Shown: positions 1-11,514 of the stretch, piece by piece | Numbering within the stretch: the stretch's first letter is position 1 | Layout of the letters: every line of letters starts with the position of its first letter | Assembly: GCA_951640165.1 (NCBI GenBank) | Contig: OX621237.1 | Span: forward strand, 14,880,001-14,944,000 | DNA: 64,000 nt | Origin: Pseudoips prasinana | Lineage: Eukaryota; Arthropoda; Insecta; Lepidoptera; Nolidae | Direction of reading: 5' to 3' | Translations under genes and position numbers: made by a program | Notes under the pieces: model-generated | Database searches by the model: none | What the model saw: the letters and a program-made list of their open reading frames with translations, nothing else | Told to the model about the DNA's origin: nothing

Positions 1-634
1 AGAAATAATGTTTAGTATAGGAAGATAGTTTGCCAATATCGTATAACATCGACGTTAGAAGCGACTAAGCTATATCGAGCGCAAACGTGATAATAATATG
101 ACCCATCTTATTACACTTATAAGTAAATTGTTGATGAAAAATGTTGGAAGTATTTAACTACAATTTGTGAAAAAAAACGCGAACAAATAGTATTATAAAT
201 ATAAATAATTATTGATTCGTCTTTAAATATTTGAGTTACCTTTTTATACTGTCGCTAGCGATCGGTCAGGGGTCATCACATCTAGTGTTTGCCTTATGAG
301 CCGTTATTGACGTCAACAGTGACAATTGGCGCAACAGATCCCTGAACTCACTTGCACGCACTAGTCCCGGCTACAAGCACTGTATGAGGCACTTACAGAG
401 TCCCCGCGACAAGCACTGTGCGCGGGACCCGACTTACACAGTTGATTTCTCACTGACACTAATCAGCTGTGATCGGAATTAGGTGGGCTAATATACCTAA
501 GGTGTAAAGAACAGAGACCAATTCAAACAACTATAAACAATATTCTATAAAATTTTATTAAAACAGTTGTTTTAAAATAAAAAATAAAATAAAAAAGATA
601 GGTAATGGAATCAGGCGTTACTTTGCGGAAATCC
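1..634. other. AT-rich spacer, no gene seen
   Basis: No coding region or known repeat is recognised here. The stretch is AT-rich apart from a more GC-rich patch near 340-480. It ends where the outer arm of the foldback at 635 begins. Confidence 0.5.
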
Positions 635-1186
635 ATCAATATTTAGTGTTAGTTCCGCTAATTGTCAGTTTAATCATGCTGGGATGCAATTTGCACCGCC
701 CTCCCGCCCGCAAAAACGTGCACATGCAAGAAGGACAATATAAAAAGCAAATTACATGCGCCAGTACGATACCCAACACGTGTTTCGGTCCTCCACGGAC
801 CATTCTCAAGGGCTGCTAACTCGTCGAGTGCTCGAAGGAGACTAAAAGTCAACGAGGCGAGCGCTCTTTTATATACTACCAACCGCATGGACAATTATTT
901 CTAACTACCCCCAAATATTCGTAGTAAAGGAGATGAAACTAAATTTGTTTGGTCATTCAACAATGCAAAACTATTACGGCTATGTTTTAATATTTCTAAT
1001 TGTTCCAACACACATAACCGGAAACTTCCGGTAATTGTCCATGCGGTTGGTAGTATATAAAAGAGCGCTCGCCTCGTTGACTTTTAGTCTCCTTCGAGCA
1101 CTCGACGAGTTAGCAGCCCTTGAGAATGGTCCGTGGAGGACCGAACAGACCGAGGACAATTAGCGGAACTAACACTAAATATTGAT
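635..1186. repeat. Foldback with nested inverted arms and two divergent TATA motifs
   Basis: Two nested inverted repeats are visible. The outer arms are 635-666 and 1155-1186 (32 bp). The inner arms are 784-896 and 1033-1145 (about 113 bp, essentially identical). Each inner arm carries TATATAAAAG, so the two arms read as promoters facing away from each other across a 136 bp centre. The left side has 117 bp between inner and outer arms while the right has only 9 bp, so one copy carries a deletion or the other an insertion. It may be two head-to-head copies of an LTR or 5' UTR fragment, or a Foldback-type element. The reading frame at 670-894 is a by-product of this arm and is not called as a gene. 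Confidence 0.75.
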
Positions 1187-4105
1187 TTTGTATTTTGAAA
1201 ATAAAAAAGGTTTTTATTCACGTAGACTTTAAAAAAGCGCTTGTAAATAGTCAGAACATGTTTGTAGTAATATAGTTGTATACATTAGATATTATTTCTA
1301 GTAACATAGATATTTAGGTACATCTTGTATGAAAACATAAAATTTATTTTATTACAGAAATGATATTTAGCTAGCTCGTATCAAGTTATTGTCAAGAGAT
1401 TATGTTTAATTATCTAGTTTAAGTCTAATATTTTTACTACATATTGTCAATGGTTCTGTCTATATTAAAGGTATTATTATTATGACGGACCTTGTGTTAA
1501 TAACGACGGTCGCGCTTTAATGCTACCACCGGATCCAATGCGCCCCAACTGAGAAGACCCAGCGAAACAAACTCAGTGGGTTCATCTACTACCGGTTTCA
1601 ACACGACCCAGTTGAGACGGTCCGGCGAAACATACTCAAGCGGGCATGAACACGGGATTTCGTCCAATTAGAGTAATTATTTAGTAGGCAAACACAATAT
1701 ATGCTCGATCGGTTGTCTGAATGCTTATTATTTTAGATTATATTTAGGTATACAAAAGAAAAACTTCGAAACAATAACATTATTCATTTTGAGACAGAGT
1801 CAATAATTTTAAATTAAGTATATGATAGCAATCATTTACAGATAGTTCACGTAACACAGCAGATCAGTCATGTCTATATGGCTACAAGATCTCCAGCGAG
1901 CAATGTGCAGGTAGGAAGTGAGAGCCAGACGTCTTTGTCATCGATGTACTCTTTAGTGGTGTAATAACCCCTAGCCATAAGTATACGTTTAATATGTGTT
2001 TTAAAACTTGTGTCAGGCAGATCAGTAATTTGAGTAGGAAGCTTGTTATAAAACCTAATACAATTTCCTAAAAATGAATTATTAGTTTTGCTTACTCTAA
2101 AGCCTGGCATGGCTAGTTTGTTTTTATTCCTAGTATTTATATTATGCAGTTCACTTTTCTTTTTATAATTATGAATATTTTTTCTAACAAACATTATATT
2201 CTGATATATATATTCCGATGGCACAGTAAGTATATTTATTTTTTTAAACAAATTTCGCAAAGAATCGCGACTGCCTAAACCATAAATGGCTCTGACTGCT
2301 CTTTTCTGCAATACAAAAATAGTACCTATGTCAGCCGCCGAACTCCACAGCAGAATGCCATACGACATAATGCTATGAAAGTACGCGAAATACACTAATC
2401 TAGCAGTTTGTTCATCTGACAATTGCCTTATTTTCCAGACAGCATAGGAAGCCGAACTTAATTTACCTGCTAACTTTTCAATCTGAGGACCCCATTGCAA
2501 TTTTGAATCAAGTGTCAATCCTAAAAATACGGTCGATGGGACTAGATCTAATATTTTCGCATTAAGTGCAACTGTTGGTACAATTTGAGTCACATTCGGC
2601 AATGGGAACCTGATGCATTTAGTTTTCCCTGCATTTAACAAGAGATTATTTGCCGAAAACCATTCTGATATAAAGCTATGCTCAATAAGATCTTTATCCT
2701 TTCTATTTACTTTAAATATGAGCGAAGTATCATCAGCGAACAAAACTATGTCTGATACTTTCTCTACCAGATAAGGGAGATCATTTATATAAACTAGAAA
2801 TAAAAATGGGCCCAATATAGATCCTTGGGGCACCCCCATTTTCACAGGATGACGTGCCGAAGTGGCACCGCCTATCGAAACCATCTGTTGTCGCCCCGAT
2901 AAATAGGACATCACAAGATCAAGAGATGTGCCAGATATTCCATAGTACTTCAGTTTAACAACGAGCGTACGATGATCAACGCAATCGAAAGCCTTAGAGA
3001 GATCACAGAAAACTCCCAGCGCATCCTGTGATCCCTCCCAAGCCTCCAATATTGACCTAATTAATGTGCAACCTGCATCCTGAGTAGAGCGGCCCCTTGT
3101 AAACCCGAACTGCTTGTTATGCAATATCTCATTCACGTTAAAGTGCGACAACATTTGGCTGAGCATCAGCTTTTCAAATATTTTACTTAAAGCTGGTAGT
3201 ATTGAGATAGGCCTATAATTCGTGGCATTTTTTGAACAACCTGCCTTGAAAATGGGTATTATCTTACTTATTTTCATTAAATCGGGAAAGACACCATCAC
3301 TTATACAGCCATTGAAGATGGCTGCAAGGATTGTAGCAATGTTTAGTATGATTGATTCAATTGCTTTAACAGACAGTCCCCACAAATCTTCTGTGCCTTT
3401 CCTTTTAATACTCTTAAAAGCTTTTATAATATCATCACTTGTTACGGATTTAAAACTAAAGTTAGGTACAGTTTGTTTTACGCTTTGATTTAAAAAGAGT
3501 TCAGCCACATCTGGTGATGATGCGAGACACTTAGTAATATCCACGGGTATATTTGCAAAAAAAGCAGCAAAAAAATTGGCAATGGTAAGCTTGTCTGAAA
3601 CCAGTTCATCACCAATATTCAATACTAATGTTTGATCTCTTGATCTACTTTTACCAGTTTCAGTATTAATTATTTGCCAAGCTGATTTTATTTTATTATC
3701 AGATTTTTTAATTTTATCTCTTATATATAAAGATTTAGCTTGAATGCAAACCTTTTAAAAAATTTTTGAATAATTTCTAACATTATTGAAATTGACATCA
3801 GGGTTATAGGACCTTCTGTCATACAACTCATATAAAAAATCTCTACTCAGTCTAATGCCTTGAGTTGCCCAAGAACTAAATTTTATCTTATTACTGTCAA
3901 CCGTTATGTTTTTTATTTTACAAGCTTTATTAAATTCTTTACAAATACAGTGGAATAATGTAGTGTACATATCGTTAGGCTTACTTTTGTTTGGCAATAG
4001 ATGGCACAAACTATTCTCCAGGTTGTTACTGAACTTTCCCAAATTAGATTTTGTTAAAGGTCTAAAACTAATTTTTTGTTTATTTATATTTTTATTTTTA
4101 TATTT
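1187..4105 (-). mobile_element. Non-LTR retrotransposon (CR1/Jockey-like), 5' truncated
   Basis: The element runs on the minus strand. It contains the C-terminal part of a LINE ORF2 (1874-4042), then a roughly 690 bp 3' UTR whose end near 1190 reads GTGAATAAAAACC and then an A/T-rich tail. The same 3' UTR end is found without the coding part at 46942-47165 (minus), 60875-61105 (plus) and, weakly, 28845-28924. This shows it is a family with 5'-truncated copies. The UTR holds an imperfect tandem repeat near 1530-1650. No endonuclease domain is present; the upstream end lies in an AAAAATATA-like simple repeat near 4105. Confidence 0.8.
1874..4042 (-). pseudogene. LINE reverse transcriptase ORF2 with one in-frame stop
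   Basis: This codes for the reverse transcriptase of a non-LTR retrotransposon, which copies element RNA at nicked chromosomal DNA. The longest open part (1874-3622, 582 aa from its first Met) has the RT motifs in order: NYRPISILP near residue 135, QFGFTRGRST near 171, motif A FCDLSKAFD with Asp207, motif B GVPQGSILGP near 263 and motif C FADD at 295-298. The frame continues upstream past 3622 without a break except for a single TAA at 3755-3757. Residues 3758-4042 look like the linker between endonuclease and RT. One nonsense codon therefore inactivates an otherwise open frame. The endonuclease is absent, consistent with 5' truncation. The clade is judged CR1/Jockey-like by motif style only. 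Confidence 0.85.
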
Positions 4106-5861
4106 TTAATCCGTCCATAAATGTTGTACCTACTCACATCGGATTGGGAGAAGTTACAACATTTGTCCAAGTTTACCATAATTTACGGAAAGAAAAACCA
4201 TGTTTTATAGGTTTTTTTTACGATTTCTGTCTGTGAATCAATTTTAAAATAGTCGATGCGTTGCGATTTTCAGTCAAAAATCATTGACAGAAAAAATGTA
4301 AGAAAAGGAACTACTTAAGACAAAAATATGGGTAACAATTATATATTTTTCTCCATTCTACCTCGTTATGGATGTTCTAATGATATATTTGAAATACTAT
4401 TAGTAATATAGGAATAATTTGAATAATAAGTGATCTTATGAAATTATGATATGACCTTTATTGGAAATCTTGAAATATGTAAATAAATTTCGATTAGAAC
4501 GGCGCGCCGCATGTGGAATGCTATATTTGACACATCAAATAATTTAAATAAGTGAATTTGACAAAATTACTCATACAAAGTCTTAAAGTCGCATCGACGA
4601 TATATCTATTTCGTGTTTAAACAGTTTTTGAGTACAACCGAAATGAGATTCTCCTTTTTAAACGCCGTTTAAAGTTGTAATATGTGTACGTTCTATTCTT
4701 ACTTATCCTAGAGTAGGAATAGAACTTACATTTTTTTATTTAAAAATAAATTAATTAACCAGTCTCATGCGGGATTTGTGTACTTGTATGTTTGACGAAT
4801 CATGCAAGCTAGTGTAAGATACTACTTATGTTATAACTTAGAACATAATTATGTTAAAATACTCTAATCTTTAAGTATGCTTCTTTAAAATATATAGCTA
4901 TAAATGAAATAGTACCGTAATCGGTGCTTATTTTTAACGTTTATTTTCAATTAACCCTCCCAAAAAGCTGGGAGGGTTGGTAGGCGGGATTTTGCTGAAT
5001 TTGTTGGAATTTTCACCGTCGTCAGTGCAATTTGCTCGACAAACTGGACGGCAATCGCGTAATTTAATGAACACTTCCCTAATCGAGTGACGAGTCCAAG
5101 CCGCTCAAACGAAAAATAGCATTCTCGTTTTGCCAGTTTTCAATTTTGTTTGTCGAGAAGTTGAGAAGGATTAGTTTTGCTGATTGACATCGGGGCGTGT
5201 TATATAGTTTTACTACCTTTTGCCCTTTCGTTTCGGTTTCCTTTCGTTCCCATACATATGACCAGCGTTTTTACTCACTTCTTTTACTGGAAAAGTTACA
5301 TAACTAAATACAAAAATAAAAACAACTGGCCTAGCGTGCCCCGGTGGCAGTGTTGGTTATGATTAATTTGTTTTTTTTTTCTGCAGTATTTCTTTATACC
5401 ACGTTTATATTGCACTTAAATTACTTAATATTCGGTGTACGCAGGTTGCAAGATCAAACACTTCATGTGTAAGACTTCACCATATACCTATATGGTTCTG
5501 CTTTTGTATATGCGGAACTTCTCCTCAGACATGGCCCGTCTTTCACCTTGTTTCCTGTCCCATCACAGTTTAGTAAGTTAAGTATAAACAAGTATTCTAA
5601 AAAGTCATATAAATATTTTATAATCTACACAATAACTTAAACAAAAGAATAGAGCCTACATAATAAAAAAAATATTTAATTAAAAAGTGTGTGCTGTAAA
5701 TTAAATATTCCTGTGAGTTAGAGTATATTGTAACGAATGCGACATTAAATAGCTCACATGAGGAGATGATAATAAATATAATAAATAAATAAATATCTAT
5801 GGACAATTAACACAGTGCCATCTGATCTTAAACTAGGCAAAGCCCTAAATATAGTCAAATT
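4106..5861. other. AT-rich spacer, no gene seen
   Basis: I see no supported coding region or RNA gene. Short frames here lack coding character. The run at 4957-4983 (CCCTCCCAAAAAGCTGGGAGGG) is a small hairpin. An AT-rich patch continues to the inverted SINE segment at 5862. Confidence 0.45.
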
Positions 5862-6252
5862 CCAGACTTCGGGCTGATGCTGAGATTTTTTTCTTTTTAC
5901 AGAAAAGTCCCAAAATCACTTTTTGGCCCGACCCGGGATTTGAACCCAGGACCTCGTTCTCTGCGGGTGAACACGCTACCGCTAGACCAACGAGGCAGGC
6001 AGCAACGAGGAAGTTGGCGGAATTATACCCCCGTGCCTCGGAGAGCACGTAAAGCCGTCGGTCCTGTACCTGAACTCTTTCCGGTCGTGTCGCATAGGCG
6101 TCCCATCGGATCATGAGAGTGATGGAATAGAAAGTGCTCCTGTGTTTGCGCACACACTTGAGCACTATAATATGTCCCGCGCAGATGGCTAATCTCTGTT
6201 GAGACTGGCCGCCGTGGCCGAAATTCGGCTAGGAGGACATTATTATTATTAT
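5862..6252 (+). mobile_element. tRNA-derived SINE with inverted 5' half
   Basis: The 3' body (about 6010-6252) matches the SINE at 17835-18197 in the direct orientation and ends in an ATT-rich tail. The 5' part (5862 to about 6000) is the same SINE's tRNA-like head and its following linker, but reversed. Read on the minus strand, it shows the A-box-like TTGGTCTAGCGG and the B-box-like GGTTCAAATCC. The breakpoint lies exactly where the two halves adjoin in the intact copy, with no obvious loss. Such 5' inversions are known for LINE-mobilised elements (twin priming). It is not a functional tRNA gene. Confidence 0.85.
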
Positions 6253-6257
6253 AGTAA

Positions 6258-6360
6258 AATTACACCCAGACACAGAACAAATTATCGTGTTCATCACACA
6301 AAGATTTGTCCCGGGTGGGAATCGAATCCACGAGCTCCGGCTTACCAGACCAACAGGACA
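6258..6360 (-). mobile_element. tRNA-derived SINE fragment, second family
   Basis: Read on the minus strand this has a tRNA-like head with TTGGTCTGGTAAG and a B-box-like GGATTCGATTCC, followed by CACCCGGGACAAAT and TTTGTGTG. The same body follows the heads at 7286-7411 and 11028-11135, so these form one SINE family distinct from the one at 17835. Confidence 0.7.
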
Positions 6361-6362
6361 GT

Positions 6363-6403
6363 CTAAAAATAATGTATTTATGTTACAAATACATTATTTT
6401 TAG
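6363..6403. repeat. Perfect 17 bp hairpin
   Basis: Arms 6363-6379 and 6387-6403 are exact inverted copies (CTAAAAATAATGTATTT) with a 7 nt loop. No terminal duplication is evident. Confidence 0.7.
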
Positions 6404-6997
6404 TCGTCCATTTGCCTTGAAAAAAAAAGAACCAGAACTCTGATCACTGCGTAGCATTTCCGGTCCAATAGTAAATCCAAACTTTCCAATAAATTAGCTA
6501 AATAGAATCATTTTTCGGGTCACATCAAAATCGCGTCAATAAACCTAGATCTAAATAACCCACAAAAACAATTAGAAACATTTAAAACGCAAAAAAGAAA
6601 TTCAGAAAAGGTAATATGCTACAAAAAAGTGAACTTACCCATACATGAATGTGCATTCATTTTATTTTATTTATTAGATACATTACTTAAAGTCACATTA
6701 AGCAGCATGAACAAGAAGGGATATAGGCTACATTTGTAAGCAGGTCAGCGCAACGATTTATCATAGTAAAGATGACGTTTACAGCCGATACCGACTGATT
6801 TGCTCCAGATCGAATGCGAATCCGATATTTACGCATTATTGTAAGGATACGGAAACATTTACGTCGTATCGTTTTAACGTATTGCATTATATTGCGGTTT
6901 TATTATCTGTGAGAAACCACGTTTGTGTTTGTTTTTGTTTGGAAGAAGTAATCTAAGAGACTTGGCACACACATGAAATCTAGAAATATTTAAATAA
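6404..6997. other. Spacer, no gene seen
   Basis: AT-rich sequence without a supported gene. The 64-codon frame on the minus strand at 6693-6887 has no recognisable domain and is left uncalled. Confidence 0.4.
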
Positions 6998-7168
6998 CTA
7001 GCTGTGCCCCGCGGTTTTACCCGCGTTAATCTTTATAAATATATGTATTAATCTAGGGTATCAGCTAACTCCATACCAAATTTAATTAAAATCCTTCCAG
7101 CCGTTTAGACGTGAAGAAATAACAAACATACACACTCACAAACTTTCGCCTTTATAATATTAGTATGA
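6998..7168 (-). mobile_element. Short non-autonomous Helitron
   Basis: On the minus strand the element begins TCATACTAATATTATAAAGG and ends with a GC-rich stem (GCGGG...CCGCG), then GGCACAGCTAG. The base before is A and the base after is T, as expected for Helitron insertion between A and T. No coding capacity; 171 bp. Related copies lie at 42828, 44391, 44641 and 45722. Confidence 0.8.
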
Positions 7169-7285
7169 TAAATAATATCCTGGGATTCACACATCTGATT
7201 CCAAACTAAGCAGAGCTTGTACTATAGAATCCAGAAAACTGATATACTACATTTACTACTTTTCTTTTGTAAATACATACTTATA

Positions 7286-7411
7286 TAGATAATTACACCC
7301 AGACTCAGGACAAACAGACATGTTCATGCACACAAATATTTGTCCTGGGTGGGAATCGAACCCCCGACCTGCGGCGTGAAAAGCAAGCATTTTACCAACC
7401 ACGCCAACAAC
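7286..7411 (-). mobile_element. tRNA-derived SINE fragment
   Basis: On the minus strand: GGCGTGGTTGGTAAAATGC resembles an A box region, GGGGGTTCGATTCCC contains a B box, and CACCCAGGACAAATATTTGTG follows. Same family as 6258-6360. The 3' part ends with a GTGTAATTATC-like stretch near 7286. Confidence 0.75.
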
Positions 7412-8279
7412 TCTATAGCTATGTATACTACTAACAATAGGTACTACTCCATTCTCAACGTCATTCTATGAAGGACATACATATTATTATACTGGGACAA
7501 GCAAGGAATAAGCTAGCGAAGATTAAGAATTAAGCTCTCGGTCTCATTAAAATATTTTTAATTCAAAAGAATTTACCTGGTATAGAAAACGCGGTCAGAG
7601 ACAGATAAGGCCGAAAACTTTAGAGATTTAAACTCAGGTCCTTATTGTATCAGCACTGACTTAGAACCCTAGTAACCAATGAGGCTGCTGCCTTCCCTGT
7701 AAACCAACGTTCACGGGCCTACAATATTTTCGATGTTTTCGCGTTAATTTTTATTTATTTATTTTATTTATTTTTCTTAGGAAGACCAACAGCTTTCAGC
7801 GACATTTTTGCTTTATATGTTATACGTGACAGAGAGCCATTAATAGGTCTCCACGCATTAACCAAGTTATTTGCGACAAAGTTAGGAATATTATATTTTT
7901 TTTTTTTGTAATTTTTTATTGTCCATAATTTGGAGCACACTATATGGTGCTAAAGCCTATTTGAGAAGTCTTAAAGCTATTAATACACGGTCCTATAATC
8001 GATACCACGGCAGTCGTTACACGAGTGATACGAAATCAATCTTTACATCCTATCTTATAATTTTAACAGAAATTTCAACTTAATGATGAAATTATTAAGT
8101 TGAAATTTCTGTTCCAGCCAACATTTAAATACACATAACTATTAATAAAATAAATCCTATCCTACCTGATAAACTATAAACGTGATCATTATTTTTGGTA
8201 AGTTTACTGAAGGAGTTTCCTGGTAATAGAGTAGCAATAATAATTTACCCATGCCAATCAAATCTGGCTAACAGCGAAG
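7412..8279. other. Spacer with a hairpin
   Basis: No gene is supported. It includes a perfect hairpin at 8065-8113, listed separately, and T/A-rich simple sequence near 7745-7780 and 7890-7915. Confidence 0.4.
8065..8113. repeat. Perfect 20 bp hairpin
   Basis: Arms 8065-8084 and 8094-8113 are exact inverted copies starting AACAGAAATTTC, separated by 9 nt. Confidence 0.75.
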
Positions 8280-8520
8280 AATATCACCACCCCATTTCCC
8301 CGTGGGAGGCGTAGAGTGTTCCGAGGGAAAATATACCAGAGAACAGGCAGCAGCGTTTCTCTCTGGATTACTGAGATCGCCAACCCGCGTGCGATTGCCA
8401 AGCGTGGCGATTATGGCATATCCCCCAAATGATTGACACAACTCTACTGAGCAAATCTTTTAGAGAGGCTTTTGTCCAGCTGTGGCCGTCATTCGGGTGA
8501 CATGACGAAGATCAAATCTG
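8280..8520 (-). repeat. RTE-like LINE 3' fragment
   Basis: Contains antisense versions of phrases shared with 16088-16226, 43128-43262, 50058-50258 and 61455-61605, such as GGCAGCAGCGTTTCTCT, GATCGCCAACCCG and AAGCGTGGCGATTATGGCAT. In sense orientation these end in 'ctgctggacaaa..cctcccc', a common 3' segment of lepidopteran LINEs. No open frame remains. Confidence 0.6.
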
Positions 8521-8732
8521 AGTAACCGCAAAACACTGAACAAAAGCGAACGCGATGAATTATGAATTAGATTAATACCTAAACTGGTTCATAAATTGTT
8601 GAATCAAGAAAATTATACGTACAAATACTAGTAAATCCATTTCACAGAATTCAGTAAACCCAAATCGCAAAATTATTGATACAATAAATATTTACATGGA
8701 AATTATTCAAAGCGGGGTAACCGAAATCAGAA

Positions 8733-8746
8733 CGGTGACGTCACCG
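8733..8746. promoter_or_regulatory. Perfect CRE-like palindrome
   Basis: CGGTGACGTCACCG is a 14 bp perfect palindrome containing the full CREB/ATF site TGACGTCA. It lies in a locally GC-rich patch (8710-8790). No nearby gene is recognised, so function is only a possibility. Confidence 0.35.
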
Positions 8747-9117
8747 CCTCGACTCCGCCTTAGTTCAGGCTGCCAGTGTACGATAAGCTGGCTTCCTCTC
8801 TCTGTATTGTTTAAAATTTAGTTGCTTTGTTACATGCTTGCAACCTAGTTAACACGAGTTAAACCACTTCTGCTGACATCATAATATATACCAATTTACG
8901 TTACCCTAGTTCTGATTCCTTGTTCTGTTTTGGTACAGAATAGGTACCTACTACCCGATTCATATGTATGCCAAAGTTGGTTCGTATGTGAACTAATATT
9001 ATGAAAAGATTTGATTCATTGTATTTGTTTGTAATGCTAAGATCGTTGGACTGAAGAGGTACTAGTCTCGAGTTCAAGCACTGTATTATCGAGTTCAAGT
9101 GTGTATAAGAAATTACT

Positions 9118-9350
9118 TACTTACTTATTTATCGTATGGGCAGTGGTTAGTGTCAGAGTTGTTCAAGCCGACCAGTAGGCCTCTGACTTGGCTTAACGAC
9201 TGTTGCCTAATGGCTACAACCGGGACCGACAGCTTAACGTGCTCTCCGAAGCATGGGAACGCTCAGAGGTTAAACCACTTTGGCGGTCACCCATCTATCG
9301 ACTGACCGCGAGCCTAGTTGCTTAACCTCACCAATACCTTACGGACCGGT
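9118..9350 (+). repeat. Interspersed repeat, LINE-tail-like
   Basis: Starts with an ACTT tandem run and contains CTCCGAAGCATGGGAACGCT, a 'cttaacctcacca' phrase and CTTACGGACCGGTGAG. A diverged relative lies at 30541-30680 with the same order of phrases. Probably the 3' portion of a retroelement; family not recognised with certainty. Confidence 0.5.
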
Positions 9351-11027
9351 GAGAAATAATAGGTATTTTTATAGGCGCCAGTATGAGCGCCTATAACCAA
9401 AATTCTGGTCGATTTTTTTCTTTTCTGAAGATGAAATAAACCTTGTTCATCAGATTTTTATGGACTACAAGTTTGTGGAAGAAATAAACGCCTAAAAGGT
9501 GACCGACGTCTATGGATGCTTGCAATACTGGGAACATCAGTTAATAAGTTCGGTCGATTTAACTCACACGAACGACTACAATATTAACATAATATGCCAT
9601 ATGTATTCCGTAACGTGGCAACTATGCTGTGCGTATGTTTGCATTAACAATAATACAAAAATATATATTTCACTACAGGCTGGCTTGTGGTGATTTGTAT
9701 TTTATATATACATATATACATACATGTTACTTTCAGCAATGGTTTGGTGGACTAAGCAAGCACGCAGGCTAGTCTTGCAGGTACCAAATATTTTACAATA
9801 ATAAAGAATTACATACAAGACTAGGTACAAAAAAGATAAAAGTAAAAAAATAAAATAAAACAGAATACATATAGAACCTTCTTGAGTATTATTTAATATC
9901 AACACTATATTATATTATTTTTAATGAATTAGGAATTATTACTTTATATTTACAGTTTGTTCTAAAATCGATTTTGGATGTAGAACACAAATCAAACCAT
10001 AACCTAAAACCATTCGTCGAAAAAAAAAAAATACCTTAGGCTGTATGCAGGAGCGGCAGAATATAGAACCTCTTTAGATCTTTTTGCTTTTCTATTTATT
10101 TTTCGGTTTCCAATTAGTTATGTGTATTATACCGTAACGTTGTTGTTTAGTTTGTACTTACGTAGACGTCGTTACTTTTGAGCATACTTTACATTTTTAG
10201 TTCAACATTTGAAAAAGGATTTTTATTTAAAAAACTACAAGGAGCAACCGGCCGCGAAGTTGCCAGCAACGAAAATGTACTAGCGTTCGTGCACCCAGTG
10301 ACGCGGAAACCACGTGCGTAACTGTTTTTCATCAAACGTTGCGTTCATTTTTCATCCATATACCTGCGACGGATCCCCCCTTTCCGCCCTGCGTAACTTT
10401 CGATTATCCCATGGAACTAGAGTGGATTTCATATAATATTTTATCTGTTTCTATTAAACATATTTTTATCATATAACGGGGGATTTGCTGACAGCGCAGT
10501 CAGCAAACTATAAATTCTCTTGTTTTTTCTTGCCGTGGTGAACGGAGTAAATTGAACATTATTTTGCGGATCTAGTGAGTAGTTTGTGGGATTTTAATCT
10601 TCTTATTCAGCACAAAATAAATGGAGAAAGATATTTACGATTCGTCTAAGATGCTTATCTACGTAGCTAACGCTCTATAATAATCTCTTTAACATGGATT
10701 CGATTTATATAGAATAAGTCTTTATTTTTCACCAATATTTAGATCACCTACAGATGCATGTAATAAAAAAGTATACAAATATAGTGAAAATGGTAACGGG
10801 TGTCGTTTGTAATTAATTTTATGTTGGATACGTAAGTTACCCCTTACTATTTTTCACAATGCTCACGTCAGTTTTAATTAACTATAGGTAAATATTTTAC
10901 AACCAATACAATAATATCTAATAATACGGCAGCATATTATCCCATATTTGGCAGAGCCTGTGCTGTAACCAGACAAGTGACAAACGTACTTATATATTTC
11001 TAAATACATATGTATTATAGATAAATT
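9351..11027. other. AT-rich spacer, no gene seen
   Basis: No supported gene. A more GC-rich patch at about 10240-10400 has no open frame of note. Short frames at 9499-9693, 9702-9905 and 10878-11090 show only low-complexity or repeat-derived peptides. Confidence 0.4.
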
Positions 11028-11135
11028 ACATCCTACACAAATAATCGTGCTCGTCTCGATCGATTTGTCCTGGCTGGTGATCGAGTCCACGACCTATGGC
11101 TTAGCAGTCGGGGTCGACTATCCAGTGGACACAGG
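11028..11135 (-). mobile_element. Degenerate tRNA-derived SINE fragment
   Basis: On the minus strand there is a head region with GTGGACTCGATCACC (diverged B box), followed by AGCCAGGACAAATCG. It matches the arrangement of 7286-7411 but is more decayed. Confidence 0.5.
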
Positions 11136-11514
11136 GCCAGTGAAATGGCGGCTTTATCACTAACATGCGATCTCTTCAAGTGGTTCAATTGCGATTAGTT
11201 TACTATTTTGTTTCATTTACAGATCCTTAAGTATAATAGACAATTTCAGATTTCCATTCTGATTTTACGGATATTTACACTTTAAATTCTTGTAAACCTT
11301 ATTACCTACATCAAGCTATCTCCTCAAATGGAAACTAGATAATATGTTATGATAATTTGAAAATTCATACTTCAAGCCTCGAAACCTTCATACTAAAGGA
11401 TAAGCGCTTTATTAGGTGCAAATAAACAAGAAATTAAGTATTATTATGAAAGTACAAACAAAAAATAGTTTTATATTCAGAAACGAAGAAGAAGGAAATA
11501 AATAATTATTAAAA

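Noticed and set aside
670..894. 74-codon minus frame
   Set aside because: It lies within the arm and flank of the foldback and has no known domain.
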